Below, piece by piece: positions 54,552-64,000 of a DNA stretch of 64,000 nucleotides. A program made the translations under genes and the position numbers. Under the pieces are notes generated by a model. That model was given only the letters and a program-made list of their open reading frames with translations. It made no database searches and was not told the origin of the DNA. How positions within the stretch are numbered: position 1 is the first letter of the stretch; every line of letters starts with the position of its first letter. The stretch is from Blepharisma stoltei (Eukaryota > Ciliophora > Heterotrichea > Heterotrichida > Blepharismidae), in NCBI GenBank assembly GCA_914767885.1, contig CAJZBQ010000012.1, positions 412,501-476,500 of the forward strand. The letters run 5' to 3'.

Positions 54552-57500
54552 TTATGCTTGATAACTAAGAGACTGGTTAGGGGAGCTTCTTCTCTCTTCT
54601 TGATATTGCCTATTGTAGCCTCTGCCTCTACCTCTTTCTCTTCCTCTTCCTCTTGAAATTTCATCGTTTCTTTCATATCTATCATAATTTCTCTGACTCC
54701 CCCCCTCCATGAGTGAACAAAACCATTAGAAAAATCCCTATTTTTTGCCCAAAAACCCACCCTCAGTGAGTGAACAAAAATTTTTTTTAATAGAAAAATT
54801 TTTTATGGAAAAATTTTTGATATATAAATGATAATTAGCATAATGAAATCTAGGGCTAACTCTGTTTAATTTTAAACGAATTGCTTTTTAAAACATAAAT
54901 TTTATAAATAAAATGAATATTTGCTTTCCAATTTTTGCGAATTAGGATTTTTTTAAATTTCGAAAAAAAATTTTTTATAAAGCTTATATATAAATTTTTT
55001 TAAAAAAAAAAACTAACCCCCCTCCGTGAGTGAGGAGAATACTCATTCTCATAATAATTTTTTGGCTCTTCATTATATTGATCATAAAAGCCTCTATTAT
55101 AAGTTCTTTGAGGGGACCCATATTTTCTTCTTTCTCCTTGATAATATCGATCATAACCCCCTCTATAACCTCTTCCTCTCCCTCTTCTGCTCTCTCTCGG
55201 CATATCATAGCTGCTTGGGTTCAAGCCTTGTGAATAAAAATTTGTTCCCCCTTCTATAAACGGCAACATTTCGCTATAATCTTGCGTCATTCTTCCCGCT
55301 GCTAGGTCTTCAAACCACTCGGGAATTTCTTGATTGCTTTCTCTCAACAAGCTCATAAGATCTCTAAATATTGATTGATTTCTGCTATTTATAAAAGAAA
55401 ATGCCTTGCCGCTCTTTCCAATTCTTCCTGTTCTGCCTATTCTGTGTACATAATGATCAATATAATTCGGTGTGTCAAAATTTATAACGTTATCTATATC
55501 AGGGATATCTAATCCTCGTGACGCTACATCTGTTGCTACTAAAATTTTGACTCTTTTACGCTTAAAGTCATCCAGAGCTTTTTCACGCTGGCCCTGGCTT
55601 TTGTCACCATGAATGCTTGCACAGATGAATCCTCGTTTTGATAGCTCGTAGAAAAGTCAATCCACACTTCTTTTTTTCTCTAAAAAGATTAGAGTTATTC
55701 CTTGGAAATTTTGTAAAACTCTGATTAAAAATTCTAGTTTAAGGTGATCTTCTACATGGTATAAAGTTTGTGTAATATTTTCCGAAGTCGATCCTACTCT
55801 CCCAATAGCCAAAAATACGAAATCTTTCATAAATGTGGCTGCAATTGCTTTCATTTCTTCTGGAAACGTTGCTGAGCACATTATTGTCTCATGATCATTC
55901 CCATGCATTGCCCTTAAAATTCTTCTGATTTGCGGCTCAAATCCCATATCAAGCATTCTATCTCCTTCATCTAGAATCTTATTTTATATTATTTATATCG
56001 TTTAACGTCCACTACGGGGTAACCGTTTCGAGAGCAGCCACCAGATTTATCCACGTGTCGGGACCATGGACCTCTGGATCGATCGACTTTGTTTCGCCAG
56101 GGCACAGGACAAATAAAGCGTTCGGCGTTGACGGGCTGCGTTGCCTCGCTTTCCTTGACTCAGCTCCTCCTGCTCGTGTTCCGCCTAAGGGTCACCTTCC
56201 TCAGGTATGCTGAGAGGTAAAACTTGAGCCCCCTGCGTACTTGGAGCAGTGCCTCGGCTTATATGCCAGAGCTAAACCGCTGTTGCTGTACAGAAGTTCT
56301 CAGAAGAAAACCCAACCCCATAAATAAAATTCCATGAGGGAGAGAAAATTTGCGGAGCTAATTTCTCTCGGACCGAATGCCATTTTATTAATCCTTCATC
56401 TAGAATCAAATATCTAACAATAGCTAAGTCAATCATGCCTCTCTCCAAAAAGTCAATAAGTCTCCCAGGCGTTGCTATTAGAATGTCAATCCCTCTATTT
56501 ATTTCATTTTCTTGATTATAAAAATCTTTCCCTCCATGTACAACTACACATCGTATCCCTGTCTTATATGCAAATTTAAGCGCTTCTCTTTGAGTCTGGA
56601 CTGCCAGCTCTCTAGTCGGTTCCAAAACTAATCCTATAGGAAATGCTTCTCTTCGTCTGATTTTTTCAGGTGGACCATCTTTAAGCATTTTCGCGAACAT
56701 AGGGAACAGAAAAGCGGCAGTTTTCCCAGAGCCTGTTTGGGCGCAGGCCATAAGGTCTCTTCTTAAAATTGATATAGGGATCGCATGTCTTTGTACTGGG
56801 GTGGGTTTTTTATAATTCATTAACTCCCATCTTTGAATTGGAGATAAAATTCGTTCTTTGTTTTAAAAGAGCATATTAAAATTTTTCTCTATTAAAGACT
56901 TTAAGAAAAATAAAAATTCGAACGCAATATTTTTGGATTTTAATTTTTTATTAACTCCCCCCCCCCCTCCGTGAGCGAACAAAAAAATTTTGTTCGCTCA
57001 CGGAGGGGGGTTAATTTTTTTTTTTAAAAAAAATTTATATATAAATTTTATAAAAAATATTTTTTTCGAAATTTAAAAAAATCCTAATTTGCAAAAATTG
57101 GGAAGCAAATATTAATTTAATTTGCAAAATTTATGTTTTAAAACGCAATTTGTTTAAAATTAAACAGAATTAGCTCTAGATTTCATTATACTAATTATCA
57201 CTTATATATCAAAATTTTTTTCCATTAAAAAATTTTTTCTATTAAAAAAATTTTTGTTCACTCACGGAGGGTGGGTTTTTGGTCAAAAAATGGCGATTTT
57301 TCTAATGGTTTTGTTCGCTCACGGAGGGGGGGGGGAGTAAGATATATATAAAAATTTAATCAATTCAATATGGAAACTGTTTAAATAATATTCTACTTGA
57401 ATTTCTTCCATTAAATTAAGTCCAGAACTACTTATATATAAAAATTAATAAAATTTATGATTTAAAAATTACCAAGGCCAGCAAAAAAATAGCCGTTTTG

Positions 57501-58387
57501 TGAAGGAAACTGTAAAATTTCCAGCCTATTTATTTTTTTATCCTATTTTTTGGCGTTTTTTTTTTCCTCTTTTTTGGGCTATTTTTTTGGCCTTATTTTT
57601 TAGCCTTTTTTATGCTAAAATCTTAAAATATAACTGCTGTCCAAAAATTACCAAAATAGATTGAAAATTAATTTGAAATAGTTAATATGGAATCATGCCA
57701 AAAGCAATTCGACTAAATAAAGTCAAGGTAGATAAAAAAAATACAAAAATATTTATACACTAGGGAAGAGTTATCACTCGTCGACTAAAAACAGTATCCG
57801 ATTTCTTCTACATTATAAAATACTTTAAGAAAGAAAATAGAATACTAACTAGCTAGAAAATGCCCCTGTGTATAAAATTTTTTATAGATAGGCTAAACAA
57901 AAATAGCAGGCCAAAACAAATAACTAAAAAAAATAGCCCAAAAATAGGTAAAAAATGGGCCAAAAATAGATAAAAAAATTCCACCAAAAAAAGGGCAAAT
58001 AGACAAGCCAAAAATAATTAATCAAACAAAAGTAGGCCAAAAATATGCATCGTGTTTAGTCACAAATTTTAAGTATATTTTTTTAAAATTAAAAGAGGGG
58101 AGTAAGGAAATGTTTCTTTGAAGGACTTCATGTATTTCTACATCAGTAAATTCTTCAAGCACTGGCATTTCTTCACTGACTTCTATTGGAATATTATCAT
58201 AGTCAGAAAAATGTATCCCACATGTGGATTCTTCTTTAAAAAGTTGTTCAGCAAGCTGAAGAGTTTCAGGATCAAGGAATCCATCACGGCCGTCTCGTGT
58301 TCCTCAGACAGTTTCGCTTTTTTCGAGCGTCGAAGCATTGTAAGAACGAGATGGGCGAGGTGGCGAGTGATGGAAATTTCTACTCAT
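54552..58387 (-). CDS. DDX3/Ded1-family DEAD-box RNA helicase with three large germline insertions
   Basis: 595 residues after removal of three blocks; the sum is a multiple of three. N-terminal [20 protein letters not shown] is the DDX3/Ded1 signature. Helicase motifs: Q motif [29 protein letters not shown] (I), PTRELAVQ (Ia), TPGRLID, DEGD (II, Ala replaced by Gly), SATFPEEM (III), and [10 protein letters not shown] (VI). The tail is RGG-rich and ends SLSYQA. Insertions: a 1279-bp IES in the Q motif (with its own nested MITE), a SINE-like element inside motif II, and a truncated MITE in the tail. Ded1 unwinds mRNA during translation initiation. Confidence 0.93.
54697..55030 (+). mobile_element. 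MITE-IES lacking its right hairpin end
   Basis: TGA at 54694-54696 and 55031-55033. The left end is normal (CTCCCCCCCTCCATGAGTG) but the right end stops at ACCCCCCTCCGTGAG followed by TGA, so the last hairpin arm with its GGGGAG terminus is missing. Even so, excision leaving one TGA restores [17 protein letters not shown] in the helicase tail. Confidence 0.85.
55979..56391 (-). mobile_element. SINE-like retroposon inside the DEAD-box motif II
   Basis: Perfect 16-bp direct repeats TCCTTCATCTAGAATC at 55963-55978 and 56392-56407. Reversed relative to the window: it starts TTAATAAAATGGCATTCGG on the minus strand and ends in an A/T tail (AAATAATATAAAATAA). It shares the CTTAGGCGGAACACG core with the other two copies. 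Removal joins ILDEG to [11 protein letters not shown]. Confidence 0.9.
56824..58102. mobile_element. 1279-bp IES in the helicase Q motif, with nested MITE and palindromic arms
   Basis: TAA at 56821-56823 and 58103-58105; ends CTCCCATCTTTG and TTAAAAGAGGGGAG. Removal joins VLQRNISL to [10 protein letters not shown]. The interior has a nested full MITE (56955-57337) and a long stretch (57475-58045) of AGCC/GGCC-punctuated A/T runs (TTTTTTGGCCTTATTTTTTAG at left, AAAATAGCCCAAAAATAGG at right) that are roughly inverted, so they could form a long imperfect hairpin. Confidence 0.88.
56955..57337 (-). mobile_element. Young MITE nested inside the helicase IES
   Basis: TAA at 56952-56954 and 57338-57340; hairpin at left; GTGAGCGAAC subfamily, nearly identical to the 58844 copy only ~1.5 kb away and in the same orientation. 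Confidence 0.94.
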
Positions 58388-58673
58388 TTTTTGTGAGAAA
58401 TTGGGGGAAAGATGCAGAAATAAGGAGAATAGGAATAACAAGGATTATTGGTGAAGTAAATGAAAATTAAGATAAAAGATGGGAAAACAGTGAACTTGTT
58501 TTTTTTTGTGGCCTAAAGCCTATAGGCTTAGCTGAATTGCTCATCTTTATAATACCGAGTTTTTTATAAGAAATTGAATTCCTTATAAATCCGTACAAAA
58601 GTTTTAAAATAAAAAATCTTTGCCATTAAATGTGATAAATTATGGATTACTGAATCCTTTTGCTTGCCTATAA

Positions 58674-59695
58674 ATGGCTTATTACTCTACCGGAAATTCA
58701 TCTCTTCCAATTGATGCTGATTTTTCTCAATCCCTGCCATATTGCGTTTGAGTTCCTTGCATTCCAGACCTGTCCACGCATTCTTTCATACCGATCTATA
58801 CCATTTCAAATTTCGCACAAAGTCAAATCTCTAGCATACCTGACTCCCCCCCCCCCCTCCGTGAGCGAACAAAAAAATTTTGTTCGCTCACGGAGGGGGG
58901 TTAATTTTTTTTTTAAAAAAAATTTATATATAAATTTTATAAAAAATATTTTTTTCGAAATTTAAAAAAATCCTAATTTGCAAAAATTGGGAAGCAAATA
59001 TTAATTTAATTTGCAAAATTTATGTTTTAAAACGCAATTTGTTTAAAATTAAACAGAATTAGCTCTAGATTTCATTATACTAATTATCACTTTATATATC
59101 AAAATTTTTTTTCCATTAAATTTTTTCTATTAAAAAAATTTTTGTTCACTCACGGAGGGTGGGTTTTTGGTCAAAAAATGGCGATTTTTCTAATGGTTTT
59201 GTTCGCTCACGGAGGGGGGGGGGGAGTGAGCGAAAAGTCCCTATAAGTAGAGGTGGAATGAAATGGAAACCGTGAAAGGAAAGCGAGGATAATTTATTAA
59301 TAGAATTAGTTCAAAAGTATGGCACCAAACAGTGGGCAAAAATTTCATTAGAAGTTAATAATGCGTTACATGGCTCTTTAACTGTCCGAAATGGCAAACA
59401 ATGCCGAGAGAGGTGGAAAAACCATCTGAATCCGAATCTAAACAGTAAAATCTATTTAGAAGGAGAATGGTCACTAGAAGAAGACTTGCTTCTAATGAAA
59501 CAAAAACTCGAGGTCGGGAAAAAATGATGCAGCATTGCCAAAAGGATGCCAGGAAGGACAGAGAACAGCGTGAAAAATCGATGGAATAGCTTGATCAAAG
59601 CTGCAAAAAAAATAAAGGAGCTAGACAACACGGCAGATGATTTGATTGCTGCGATATTGATAGAGGAATTTACCGATAGTTTGAACAAACATTAG
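58674..59695 (+). CDS. R2R3-type MYB DNA-binding protein
   Basis: 211 residues after MITE removal. ATG 58674; N-terminal ~85 residues Ser/Pro/Tyr-rich. Two MYB repeats: WKPWKESEDNLLIELVQKYG...WAKIS...GKQCRERWKNHLNP, then W-SLEEDLLLMKQKLEVGKKWCSIAKRMPGRTENSVKNRWNSL. The recognition-helix residues are typical for R2R3 proteins (c-Myb/CDC5-like target core AAC). Two of the structural Trp codons are TGA. The R2 repeat carries a 6-8 residue insertion (VNNALHGSLTVRN). Likely a transcription factor. Confidence 0.9.
58844..59226 (-). mobile_element. Young MITE-IES in the MYB gene, TGA repeats
   Basis: TGA at 58841-58843 and 59227-59229, 383 bp, hairpin at left. Excision joins SQISSIP to ERKVPISRGG, the TGA falling out of frame as part of CCT GAG. 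Confidence 0.94.
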
Positions 59696-59734
59696 CGTAA
59701 GTCATTAATAAATTTTTATTAATTAATTAATGTT

Positions 59735-60110
59735 AGCTCACCCATGTATACTCATCGTCCTGAGAAACCCGGCAGGCACCCTTCCTCGCAGTAGCGGGCA
59801 AGTGATTCACACGACCGATCTTGACTTTCTAGACTCCTCCAGCCTTTATGCCCTCTACAGGGGCGAAACTCCCAGTTTCATGCTATACAAATATCACCTC
59901 TTAAGTTCTGCTCGAAGGATTATCATCCACTCGAGTTTTTGCTGATCCTGCCCTTTCCCTTGCAATGATGGTCTCGGAGGTAAAAACTCAAGCCCCAGGG
60001 GGATTAGCTCCCTAGTGCCAGAGAAAAGTCTAGCCCAGCGTACATAAAGGATCACGGCCTCTTTCTGCCCTTTCCCTTCACACTTGACCATTACCTACTG
60101 GTGTTGAAGA
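59735..60110. mobile_element. GC-rich retroposon-like insertion downstream of PDE
   Basis: About 375 bp of higher-GC sequence (GAGAAACCCGGCAGGCACCC..., ...CCAGGGGGATTAGCTCCC, a CTGCCCTTTCCCTT motif twice) between the MYB and PDE genes. Possible short flanking repeat ATAAATTTT (about 59709 and 60151). No coding frame. It is not obviously related to the other GC-rich elements, though of similar composition. Confidence 0.45.
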
Positions 60111-60176
60111 AATAGGATTATGTGGTCTGTCATCATCATTTTTATGCAATGATAAATTTTGAGAAATCCATTCACA

Positions 60177-62270
60177 CTAACTAGCTTGGTATTTTTTCTG
60201 AAGCCAAGAAATAGTATCAGGATCAATTTTCATGATTTGTGTTCCCACCCTTCTGTACCTGGGTGTCTCTGCAGCCATATTGTCAGTGTCTCCTATGGAT
60301 TCCCCAGGCTGCGTCAGAGTTTTTACACGGTTTCTGCCCATTTCATATTCCCAAGTAAGAAGATTCACTTTAACCTGTTCTAAGCAGCTTTCGTCAATAT
60401 AAGGACTTGCAAAATATCCAGCTAAAACTTCATAGAGAGGTAGTACAATGTTTCTAATAAACCCTGCTTGTGATTTAGGAATATCTGTAGTTTCCCTGTC
60501 GCAGTACATCGAAACCTGCTGATTTTTAGATTTTTCGATATCACCCTGTGCAAAAAACTCTTCACATACAAGCCTACTCCATTTTAAGTGCAAGTCCCTT
60601 GTTTTTGCAGCGTGGCCTACGTCAGCTGATTTTATTACCAATTTCAGCACGTCGACCCTCTGCTCAAGTTTATCGATATTTTTTGGTCCAGTTAGTGTTT
60701 TTGCTTTAAATTGTGCCAAAAAGTCCCAATGCTTGCTCATATCAGTAGAAAGGATCATCTCAATGATCAACTTCCTCACAGCTAAATAATGGTCGAAATC
60801 CAAAGACACTAAAATATTGGAGTGGTCTTCTTGCATTATTTGAAAAGTGGTTGAGCAGTGCATCATTTCAAGGACTGAGTAATCATTGTCTGCTTAGAAA
60901 TTACAATTTATTGCTAAAATATCTTTGTTGTTAATAAGAAACCTATTGGTAAAGCCAGGATGGGCAACATCGTGTCCCAAAGATGCAATAATAGTAGCAA
61001 GCAAGTCAAAATCAGAGAGCAAGTCAGCTAACAATGAGCGGTTAATCATAAACATAGCTGACGCTAGCACATCAGCTGCATGTGTCGAGTTATGATAGGG
61101 GTTGTCTTTATACCTCATTTCCAGCTCATAAAAGTAGTTCATAAAAACTTCATCATTTATGTTCAGCGTTTCGTCGAGGGTGTATTTTTTTATGCAATAC
61201 CTCCCCATTGTTGATAAAGGCTGATTCTGTGTGCATTCTCTCACGAAAAACATGTCAAAATTCCAGTTTTTTCCAATTTGTTTTAGAACGCCAATAAGCT
61301 CATCTGTGTTATATGCTTTATGGATTGTTATGATCTCGTCAGTTTTCCTTATCTTGATTTTACTTCTAAGCTTCGCTATCGGCTGAGAATCGTTGGTTGT
61401 TTCCTTTATAAAAACTCTATCATCTTCATCTAGATTTTTGGTGATAGCATCAATGCTGACTTTATAAATATTGCTTTTGGATCTTATGATATCTATGACT
61501 TTATTTAATAATTCTTGTACTCTTCCTATTTTACTTCTCGTTGGTATCACAGATTGTGACAGCAGCTTTGTGCACTCAATTGACTCTTTGAGGTACCCCA
61601 TAATTTCTTCTATTTCTGTTTGCGGCTCGCTAGAAGAAATGTGGTCTTCTCCATTTCTTTTGAAAGCTAAAAATTTTTCACGAGAGATTATTTCGTGCAG
61701 GTAAAATTTTTTAGACTCAATAAAAACCCTTGAAATATAAATTGAAAATTCAAAAAAAGTTGTTGATATGCTTTGGTCTGAACAGAGGTGTATAATCAAA
61801 TAGAAAATAGCAATCAGCGAGTTTATGATAAAAAATCAGGATAAATTTGTATGGATAATTGAACTCGAGACAGACAGAAGAATCAGAAGGCCAAGCATGC
61901 ATGACATATAGTGATCCATTTTTTCATCAAAAATTAGTTCTTGAATAGGTTGGTTGTTGATTATTAAAATTGCAGCTATGATCAAGTATGTGAGAATTAA
62001 AGCTGAAGCTCTTAACGATCTAAATAAATCTGTATAAAAGCTAAGAAAATACATAATCGTGCTGAAGAGCATATGTCCTGCCATCAGTCCAATTGTGCAA
62101 GCACTTATATTTCCACTATCATGATCAGAGGTTGCGACAATGTATAATATTAAGTAAACAATGGAAAGTAGATAATAACTATATAAGTACAGTCTTAAAT
62201 CTTGCTTAAATGATTTTGTAATTTTTTCAGGGTACCGATTTCAGTTCACTATAAGATTTTGGTACATCAT
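60177..62270 (-). CDS. Membrane-bound cyclic-nucleotide phosphodiesterase (class I)
   Basis: 692 residues from ATG 62270. About five or six N-terminal TM helices (LYSYYLLSIVYLILYIV ... FIINSLIAIFYLIIHLC), a linker, then the PDE catalytic domain: NPYHNSTHAADVL, GHDVAHPGFTNRFLI (HD metal site), INYNDYSVLEMMHCSTTF, and SADVGHAAKTRDLH. This is the ciliate-type TM-PDE layout. A 15-nt intron at 60890-60904 restores INYNDYSVLE. A retroposon-like element duplicates an 18-bp target at the N-terminus; joined sequence reads NDSIEMMYQNL, so the true start may lie further upstream. It hydrolyses cAMP and/or cGMP. Confidence 0.9.
60890..60904 (-). other. 15-nt intron in the PDE gene
   Basis: Reads GTAATTTCTAAGCAG on the minus strand; removal replaces an in-frame TAA with the conserved PDE motif YNDYSVLE. 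Confidence 0.93.
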
Positions 62271-62285
62271 TTCTATTGAATCATT

Positions 62286-62775
62286 ATATTAACATTAACT
62301 AAAGATTAGGGCTCTTTCTCCTTTTACGTCTTATCCGAGTCGAATCTTCTTAGAAGACTCGTTTAGCTGCTAGCTACCTCCCTGGGTATGTCAGCATTTC
62401 CATCAGAGATAGCTCTCCTCCAGCTTTCGGCCTAGTTCTTAATACTGTCTCGGAGCCTTGGAGTATGTAGGTTTGGGACTTGACGGCTGCTGCTTAAGTG
62501 ACTATTACAGCTTGGTATAGCTAGTATCGGCACCAGCCATGCCTTCGTCGTCGGCACTAGTGGTCTCTAGGAATAAAAAACTTTTTCTCTCTTGTCCATT
62601 GGGAAGACACAAGATCTTCATTACCGGACAAGGGAGGCAAAACCCAACCGAAAATGCCCAGTACCCGTAGACTCCGTTTCCTGCTCGGTTTGGCTTCAGG
62701 ACGTAGCAAGGCCCCCAAACTCGAAGCAGGTCCGGGAGAGGACGGATAGGAGATGTCGCCATTTTTTATTTGTGT
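62286..62775 (-). mobile_element. Older retroposon-like element at the PDE 5' end
   Basis: Imperfect 18-bp direct repeats CATTTCTATTGAATCATT (62268-62285) and CATTTCAATTGAGTCATT (62776-62793), two differences. The 490-bp GC-richer interior shares blocks with the BCAT element (GGCACTAGTGGTC, GGCTTCAGG, GGTCCGGGAGAGGACGG, GCCATTTTTTATTTGTG). Strand is nominal. Confidence 0.72.
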
Positions 62776-63003
62776 CATTTCAATTGAGTCATTTGAAAAT
62801 TTCAAGAAACGGCCTATCGTAATTTGGCTAACCCTCTTTGGCTAGAGATTATTATTATAATATAAAAATTTATTTTAGTGTTTGAAAAAATACAAATTTT
62901 CCGAATATTTGAGAGCATATTTGTCTAAATTAATATAATTTGCTTAAAATTTTATTATTATGATAGTTATTAATTATAATTTGTGTTGCATCAAAAAAAT
63001 ATG

Positions 63004-63207
63004 TTAAAATGAAAAACTAGCTAAAGATGCTAATTGAGATTTTCTAATGCTATTACTCACTAACTTAGAGGAGGTAAGCAATTCGTCTTTTAATGGCATG
63101 TCAGTTGCTGATAAAGGATAACCCTCTTGAGTTGTGGTTCTTCCAATGCCTATTTTAGTCATTATAGTGAGATTATCTAATTCGAAATTTGAAGAGAAAT
63201 GAGACAA
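63004..63207 (-). CDS. Hypothetical small protein, start uncertain
   Basis: About 65 codons in one frame (SHFSSNFELDNLTIMTKIGIGRT..., ends SLASFSF). It has no ATG at its 5' end; the frame is open upstream to about 63290, and a 15-nt GT...AG stretch (GTTACATTTCCCCAG) there could be an intron. No family is recognised; coding status is uncertain. Confidence 0.35.
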   Translation of the reverse strand: MSHFSSNFELDNLTIMTKIGIGRTTTQEGYPLSATDMPLKDELLTSSKLVSNSIRKSQLASLASFSF

Positions 63208-64000
63208 AAAGATAAATTTATCGCAAGCAATATTAGTAAAAAAAGAGCTGGGGAAATGTAACAGCTGACTGATGTCAGTGAATTAAGAAAGATTTGATAT
63301 TCATTCACTATGAGCATATAATAAAGATTTTATATATATATCTTATTTCTTTTTTTTTAGAATTTGATTTTTGCTTTGCAAATGCGAAAAAAATTATCTA
63401 GCTATATTTTAGCCTTAAATTAAGAAATTAATTTAGAATAAGCTTGCATCATTCAGAAGTCAGTATTCTATAGGACTTAATTAAAAATATCTGGATTTAA
63501 TACTTCTTAAATATCAAAATAATCATTGATTATAGGCTCTTTTGAAAATCAACTAGCTGAAGATTGATATATTAAATCAAAATTTTAGTCGAAATCATTT
63601 TTCCTGGGTTCTGTCTGCTCTTTATGAAAAAATAATTTATAGTCATAATAATCATTTGTTTGCTTAATAACCACTTTTTACAGTATTTTATCTTTAAAAT
63701 AATGAAATGAGAAAGATTTTGCTAGATATTTGAAATTTTATATACTATGTACACTGAATCCAACATTGCTAATAGTTAATCGTTTTCCTATTTATGTATG
63801 AATATAGATAAAGGTAGCCAGTAGTAATATTTTATATTCTCTATAAGTAAGTTTAGCCTTAATAAATGCTAAATAAACATCATTTTAAATAAATTTAAAT
63901 AATTCAAGCAGCATTATTTGTAAAATATCGGCATTGAGCATAAGTATCATCAATCGATTTAATCAAAATAAATATAAAAGATATTGATATTAACTTATCG
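63208..64000. other. AT-rich end of window, nothing recognised
   Basis: About 790 bp, very AT-rich. No gene, MITE end or repeat is supported. Confidence 0.6.

Noticed and set aside
56824-56870. N-terminal helicase extension [13 protein letters not shown]
   Set aside because: It is open by chance at the IES end; excision joins NISL directly to [10 protein letters not shown], which fits DDX3 proteins much better.

Overview
This window looks like germline (micronuclear) DNA of a heterotrich ciliate, most likely Blepharisma or a close relative. Three signals support this. (1) In-frame TGA occurs at conserved tryptophan positions in most genes, while TAA and TAG end genes. (2) Introns are only 15-16 nt, GT...AG; eight can be placed exactly because they restore conserved protein sequence. 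(3) Many genes are interrupted inside exons by AT-rich blocks that must be cut out exactly to restore the reading frame. These blocks behave as internal eliminated sequences (IESs). The DNA is AT-rich and gene-dense, with short spacers on both strands.

Most IESs belong to one MITE family. A full copy is about 370-390 bp, starts CTCCC(C)n TCCGTGAGYGAACAAAA, ends with the complement, and carries a perfect hairpin at one end only. It sits between 3-bp direct repeats TNA (TTA/TAA or TCA/TGA). Removing the element plus one TNA copy restores the frame in every gene tested. Copies range from near-identical (31.5, 44.2, 46.3, 57.0 and 58.8 kb) to eroded relics. A second class is TA-bounded, with weak terminal repeats (19.3 and 28.4 kb). 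A third class is retroposon-like: three copies of a ~430-bp SINE-like element (22.2, 31.1 and 56.0 kb), each inside an exon with a perfect 16-bp target-site duplication, and older GC-richer relatives (7.5-8.9, 62.3 and perhaps 51.6 and 59.7 kb). Nested cases occur: a MITE in a retroposon in BCAT, a MITE in a 1.3-kb IES in a DEAD-box gene, a foldback element in a MITE at 35.9 kb, and a SINE abutting a MITE in a 5-phosphatase gene.

Layout: RBR ubiquitin ligase, TMEM209-like, IQ/MORN protein and branched-chain aminotransferase (0.1-9.9 kb); GH31 alpha-glucosidase (10.7-13.7); UBA protein and a 2.3-kb (AAT)n tract (14.2-17.3); cyclic-nucleotide-type K+ channel with a zinc knuckle, NEK kinase and importin-alpha (17.5-25.2); serine-rich protein, Alba, superoxide dismutase and a doublecortin-like/Ras fusion (25.3-29.3); 4-TM protein, OCRL-type phosphatase, coiled-coil protein, aspartic protease and FAIM-like protein (29.5-39.5); coiled-coil protein, SpoU methyltransferase, PDI-like, type I membrane protein, CTLH protein and acyl-CoA synthetase (39.6-48.0); small genes (48.4-51.2); a transposon-rich stretch (51.6-53.7); RG-rich protein, DDX3/Ded1 helicase, R2R3-MYB and a membrane phosphodiesterase (53.7-62.3). 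These are ordinary housekeeping and signalling genes with no shared pathway; what links them is the IES load. Several one-base frame slips fall in A-runs and look like long-read assembly errors.
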